Position numbers and translations under genes: made by a program. A stretch of 9,536 nt of DNA from Bacillota bacterium. GTDB taxonomy: Bacteria; Bacillota; Limnochordia; Limnochordales; ZCTH02-B6. The notes under the pieces are model-generated. The model worked only from the letters and a program-made list of their open reading frames with translations, ran no database searches and was not told the DNA's origin. Shown here one piece after another: positions 7,065 through 9,536 of this stretch. The stretch spans positions 1-9,536 of the forward strand of contig PKQR01000083.1 in assembly GCA_017578085.1 (NCBI GenBank), written 5' to 3'. Each line of letters opens with the position of its first letter. The stretch's first letter is position 1.

Positions 7065-7107
7065 AGGCGCGTCTCACCGCAGGCTTTGGTTGGCGGTTTT
7101 CGCGCCT
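7065..7107 (+). terminator. Composite stem-loop after the RND gene
   Basis: AGGCGCG (7065-7071) pairs with CGCGCCT (7101-7107), and inside it ACCGC (7076-7080) pairs with GCGGT (7093-7097). Together they give 12 base pairs with an internal loop, starting 28 bases after the RND stop. No U-tract follows, so it is at best a weak or factor-dependent transcript end or an mRNA-stabilising structure. Confidence 0.35.
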
Positions 7108-7137
7108 TGCGGGCGGTCATCTTGCCGTCCTGGCTAA

Positions 7138-7143
7138 TACAAT
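7138..7143 (+). promoter_or_regulatory. Candidate -10 element for the small barrel gene
   Basis: TACAAT matches the -10 consensus at five of six positions, in the only AT-rich spot of the 250-bp gap between the RND gene and the small secreted protein. No convincing -35 box sits 16-18 bases upstream. Transcription from here would give a leader of about 140 bases. Confidence 0.3.
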
Positions 7144-7144
7144 G

Positions 7145-7157
7145 TTGACGACGTCAA
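7145..7157. promoter_or_regulatory. Palindrome TTGACG-A-CGTCAA, possible operator
   Basis: A perfect 6-bp inverted repeat with a single central base starts two bases after the candidate -10 box, where the transcription start would be. That is a typical repressor position. No regulator gene is in the window, and a 13-base palindrome can arise by chance. Confidence 0.35.
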
Positions 7158-7238
7158 GACGTGCGTTGTCCCCGGGCCGGGCGGCAGGATCCACTCCAGC
7201 AGGACAGAACTCCGGGTGCGAGCACGACCCCGGCTGGC

Positions 7239-7256
7239 CGGCCTGCCCACAGGCCG
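7239..7256 (+). repeat. Hairpin in the leader of the small barrel gene
   Basis: CGGCCTG and CAGGCCG form a perfect 7-bp stem with a CCCA loop. It lies about 20 bases upstream of the AGGGGGTG ribosome binding site of the following gene. It may shape or protect the leader mRNA; no known riboswitch motif was recognised. Confidence 0.3.
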
Positions 7257-7287
7257 CCGCCGGGCATAAATGACAGGGGGTGTGCCA

Positions 7288-7797
7288 ATGAAGCGAGCTG
7301 TATGGCTGGCTTTCGTCGCGGCTCTCGCGGTGACAGCGTTCAGCGCCCTTCCCGCCGCGGCCGAGTCGGGATGGATTGCCGCCGGGCTGGGCGTAGTCTC
7401 GGGCAAGCCGTCCCACGGCTGGGTGTACGGCGAGGTGCAGCTGCAAGACGACTTCGCCCTGGCGGCCGAGTACGTCAGCCCCGGTTTTTCCGTGTTCGGC
7501 CGGTTTGGCGGCGAAAAGGGCCCTTACGCCCAAGTGGGCTTCGGGGACGGGAAAATGTCCTCTTGGGAGCTGGGCCTGTGGGCCAAAACCGGCTTGACCA
7601 GCACCGTTTCCGCGGCCGGCTGGATCGGCTTGCAGGGCTCCTTCAACAGCGTGAGCAACGTCCTGGTTGCCGTCCAGGGCGAGATCTACTTCCCCATCTC
7701 CGGCAACCTGATGGCGGTCGTGGGCGCCGAAACCGCCCTCGGCAGCTCCACCACCGTCCCGGTGCGAGCCTACCTGGGTGTGGGCACAGAGTTCTAA
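7288..7797 (+). CDS. Small secreted beta-barrel-like protein
   Basis: This is a 169-residue protein starting at ATG 7288, with AGGGGGTG five bases upstream. An in-frame ATG at 7270 would put six residues before a clean signal peptide and is less likely. The signal peptide has Lys2-Arg3, a hydrophobic core (about 4-18) and a predicted cut after LPAAA (residue 25). The mature part of about 144 residues is almost all short amphipathic strands with aromatic and glycine spacing: SGWIAAGLGVVSG, GWVYGEVQLQD, FALAAEYVS, YAQVGFGDG, SWELGLWAKTG and VLVAVQGEIYFP. It ends AYLGVGTEF. The terminal Phe and the size suit an eight-stranded outer-membrane barrel of the OmpW/OmpX size class, but no specific family is recognised. 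Its style matches the tail of the preceding RND protein, which suggests a common compartment. It has its own candidate promoter and a strong hairpin after its stop. Confidence 0.75.
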   Translation: MKRAVWLAFVAALAVTAFSALPAAAESGWIAAGLGVVSGKPSHGWVYGEVQLQDDFALAAEYVSPGFSVFGRFGGEKGPYAQVGFGDGKMSSWELGLWAKTGLTSTVSAAGWIGLQGSFNSVSNVLVAVQGEIYFPISGNLMAVVGAETALGSSTTVPVRAYLGVGTEF

Positions 7798-7802
7798 ACG
7801 CT

Positions 7803-7828
7803 GGGGCACGGCCCACCGGCCGTGCCCC
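7803..7828 (+). terminator. Strong 11-bp hairpin after the small barrel gene
   Basis: GGGGCACGGCC and GGCCGTGCCCC form a perfect 11-bp stem with a CACC loop, five bases past the stop codon. The position is that of a terminator, but GAGCGCG follows instead of a T-run. It may act as a U-tract-less terminator or a 3'-end protecting structure, with some read-through to the next gene. Confidence 0.5.
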
Positions 7829-7930
7829 GAGCGCGTCAGCATGAACAGCAGCCGCACGGGAAATGCTGTAGCCTAACGACGGTCGAATCCAGCCCAAGCC
7901 GCCGGGCCGGCAACAGGAGGGAATCTCCCG

Positions 7931-8299
7931 GTGGAGCTGCTCGGTCGCAGCATTCTCGGCTACTTTGTCCATCGCGAGCAGGCGGAGCAGGCCAAGGCCC
8001 ACTTGCGCCGGGCGGGGTTTGAGACAGTGCAGGTCGACCGGCTTGACTCCGGGCGCGCCGGCGCGGACACCCTGCACAATCCGTTGACGGGGCGAGTCGA
8101 AAGCCTCGCGGACCTTACCGGTGTCGCCGACGACGGCGGACCCCTCCTGGCGGCCTCGCCGGACGCCTCGGGCCTCGCCCACGAAGCGGACGAGCCCTCC
8201 CTGCCCCAAAAACCGAACTGGATCGTTACCGTGGTCACCACGGAGGACCACGTCAACCGCGCGGTTCAGATCCTCGAAGAAGCCGGCGGGATCGTTTGA
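7931..8299 (+). CDS. Uncharacterised 122-residue protein with two betaalpha(beta) halves
   Basis: The start is GTG 7931 with AGGAGGG nine bases upstream. I cannot name a family with confidence. There is no signal peptide or membrane segment, so it is probably cytoplasmic. The N-terminal part, SILGYFVHREQAEQAKAHLR followed by AGFETVQVDRL, reads as strand-helix-strand. A middle stretch (about 40-92) is rich in Asp, Gly and Pro and contains NPLTGRVESLADLTG and LLAASPDASGLA. The C-terminal part, NWIVTVVTT then EDHVNRAVQILEEAGG, reads as strand-helix and resembles the first half. This recalls small stress-type proteins of Bacillota (YflT-like) in which two such halves pack as a ferredoxin-like fold; that is inference only. 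It lies 133 bp after the small barrel gene. Its last 34 bp overlap the end of the convergent transporter gene, so the two transcripts are antisense at their 3' ends. Confidence 0.8.
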   Translation: MELLGRSILGYFVHREQAEQAKAHLRRAGFETVQVDRLDSGRAGADTLHNPLTGRVESLADLTGVADDGGPLLAASPDASGLAHEADEPSLPQKPNWIVTVVTTEDHVNRAVQILEEAGGIV

Positions 8300-9536
8300 T
8301 ACGGCACCCCGGTTTCGCCGCGCACCACGTCCTCCCTGTAACCCGACAGCACCGCTATACCCGCCAGGACAAACAGGGCAGCCAGCGGCCCGAGGAAAAC
8401 GAGGCCCAGCGCCCGCTCACCCGTGTACCCGAAAGTCTCCAGCAGCCATGTGGTGCCGAAGGAGGACAGCCCCATGGCGGTCTTGACCAGAAAACCCTGG
8501 ACGCCGAAAAACATGGCCTCCCGGCGCATGCCGTGCAGCCGTTCGTCATAGTCGGCGATCTCGGCCACCATCGCGTTGGGCAGCACAAACAGGCCCGCCA
8601 CCCCGACGCCGGCAACGGCAAACACCATGAGCCCTTGACCGAAGGCGCCGACCAGCCCCGGCCAGCGCCCTACCAACGCCCATAAGAGCAACGCGGCCGC
8701 CAATGCCGCCATGGATACCTGCAGCGTCCACTTCAAGCCCCGCCGGTTGGACAGGCGACCCATTAAGGGAAAGCACAGCACGGCCACGACAAACGTGACC
8801 GCCAGCGCCACCGACGCGTCGGCCTCGGTGCCGCCCATCATGACCGTGACGAAGTAAGGTGCCCCCACGACGACGGCGTTGAAACCGATCCAAAACAGCA
8901 CGTGACTGAACACGTAGTGCACATACGGGCCATTGCGCAGCGTCAACAGGGCCGACTCCACGACGCCGGGGGAGGGCGACTGGTGGCTGCTGGGCGCTTC
9001 GGGCACGCCCAAGGCCGTAATGAGAAAGGTCAGCAGGGACAGTGCCCCGAGCGCCAAGCCCATGCCGCCGAATCCGAAGTGTTCAATGACAAAGCCCGAA
9101 CCGACCATGGCGACGGCAAGCCCGAGGATCTGGAACACCGCCTGCCACGTGGCCAATCCAACCCGCTCGGCCCGGCTGCGTCCCAGCTCAGGCAACAACG
9201 CCAGGTACGGTGCGGTGTAGACGGTAAAGAAGAGCAGGAACAGGGAAACCATGACCCCCAGGTACACGGCCAGCGCCGCGGTGCTCAACGCCGTCGGGGG
9301 CCACCACAGCAGCACAAAGGTGATGGCCAGGGGCAGCGCGCCCAACAGCATAAAAGGCCGCCGCCTCCCCAGCCGGCTCCGGGTGCCGTCGCTCCACGCC
9401 GCCACCAGGGGATCCGAAACGGCGTCCACGGCGCGGCCGACCAGCATCGCCGCGCCCACTGAGGCGATGGGCAACAGCGACGGCAAGCCCGCCTCTGCCG
9501 GCGGCGCATAAAAATACGCCAGCCACACGAGCACCG
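8266..9536 (-). CDS. GPH-family (MelB-like) sugar:cation symporter, N-terminus beyond window
   Basis: This is a cytoplasmic-membrane secondary transporter of the major facilitator fold that takes up a glycoside, pentoside or hexuronide with Na+, H+ or Li+. At least 422 residues are visible with about eleven membrane segments. The signature after the second segment, GRAVDAVSDP followed by SDGTRSRLGRRRP (about visible residues 33-60), matches the GPH family. The two Asp of DAVSD correspond to cation-site residues Asp55 and Asp59 of MelB. A second-half cytoplasmic motif, GRLSNRRG, and NAMVAEIADYDERL also fit. GTG at 9534 is in frame, but the usual first segment is missing upstream, so about 20-30 residues lie outside. 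TGA is at 8266-8268. The gene runs against all neighbouring plus-strand genes, and no sugar hydrolase is nearby to reveal the substrate. Family call is firm. Confidence 0.9.
   Translation of the reverse strand, partial: VLVWLAYFYAPPAEAGLPSLLPIASVGAAMLVGRAVDAVSDPLVAAWSDGTRSRLGRRRPFMLLGALPLAITFVLLWWPPTALSTAALAVYLGVMVSLFLLFFTVYTAPYLALLPELGRSRAERVGLATWQAVFQILGLAVAMVGSGFVIEHFGFGGMGLALGALSLLTFLITALGVPEAPSSHQSPSPGVVESALLTLRNGPYVHYVFSHVLFWIGFNAVVVGAPYFVTVMMGGTEADASVALAVTFVVAVLCFPLMGRLSNRRGLKWTLQVSMAALAAALLLWALVGRWPGLVGAFGQGLMVFAVAGVGVAGLFVLPNAMVAEIADYDERLHGMRREAMFFGVQGFLVKTAMGLSSFGTTWLLETFGYTGERALGLVFLGPLAALFVLAGIAVLSGYREDVVRGETGVPYQTIPPASSRI

Noticed and set aside
7803..7828. Classical intrinsic terminator after the small barrel gene
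   Set aside because: The stem is perfect but no T-run follows, so it is reported only as terminator-like.
1..9536. CRISPR arrays, insertion sequences, tRNA or rRNA genes
   Set aside because: No spaced direct repeats, transposase motifs, tRNA-like cloverleaf ends or rRNA stretches were seen by eye.

Overview
The window is GC-rich, densely coding bacterial chromosome with frequent GTG/TTG starts and strong AGGAGG-type ribosome binding sites. Two kinds of evidence point to its source. A YpiB/UPF0302-like protein with an IDEAL-like C-terminus suggests Bacillota. A LolA-like protein, an AcrB-type RND pump and two signal-peptide-plus-beta-barrel-like sequences ending in phenylalanine suggest a cell with an outer membrane. 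Together they fit a diderm Bacillota lineage; a high-GC group such as Limnochordia is my best guess. This is inference, because no marker gene is present.

Left block (1-1097, minus strand): a type I signal peptidase (lepB), cut by the window edge, lies downstream of the YpiB-like gene. A 188-bp divergent spacer separates them from a plus-strand PhnP-like metallo-beta-lactamase-fold hydrolase (1286-2068). The spacer after the hydrolase (2069-2215) is rich in inverted repeats. It carries a good intrinsic-terminator shape that reads on the minus strand, although no minus-strand gene lies nearby.

Central block (2216-7037, plus strand): an exported LolA-like protein is followed after 40 bp by a very large RND permease. 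The first ~1,024 residues of the permease form a complete AcrB-like pump. The last ~335 residues form an in-frame extension: a basic linker, a signal-peptide-like hydrophobic segment ending in Ala-Gln-Ala, and about 300 residues of beta-strand-rich sequence ending in Phe. No periplasmic adaptor (HlyD/MFP) or TolC gene is present. This apparent pump/beta-barrel fusion next to a LolA-like carrier is the most interesting item in the window. A plausible reading is an envelope-spanning export system for lipids or other hydrophobic substrates.

Right block: a small secreted beta-barrel-like protein (7288-7797) has a candidate promoter and operator upstream and a strong hairpin downstream. A 122-residue protein of unknown function follows (7931-8299). 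Its 3' end overlaps tail-to-tail by 34 bp with a minus-strand GPH-family (MelB-like) sugar:cation symporter (8266 to the window end), whose N-terminus lies outside the window. I saw no tRNA, rRNA, CRISPR array, insertion sequence or attachment site. All intergenic gaps are shorter than 300 bp.
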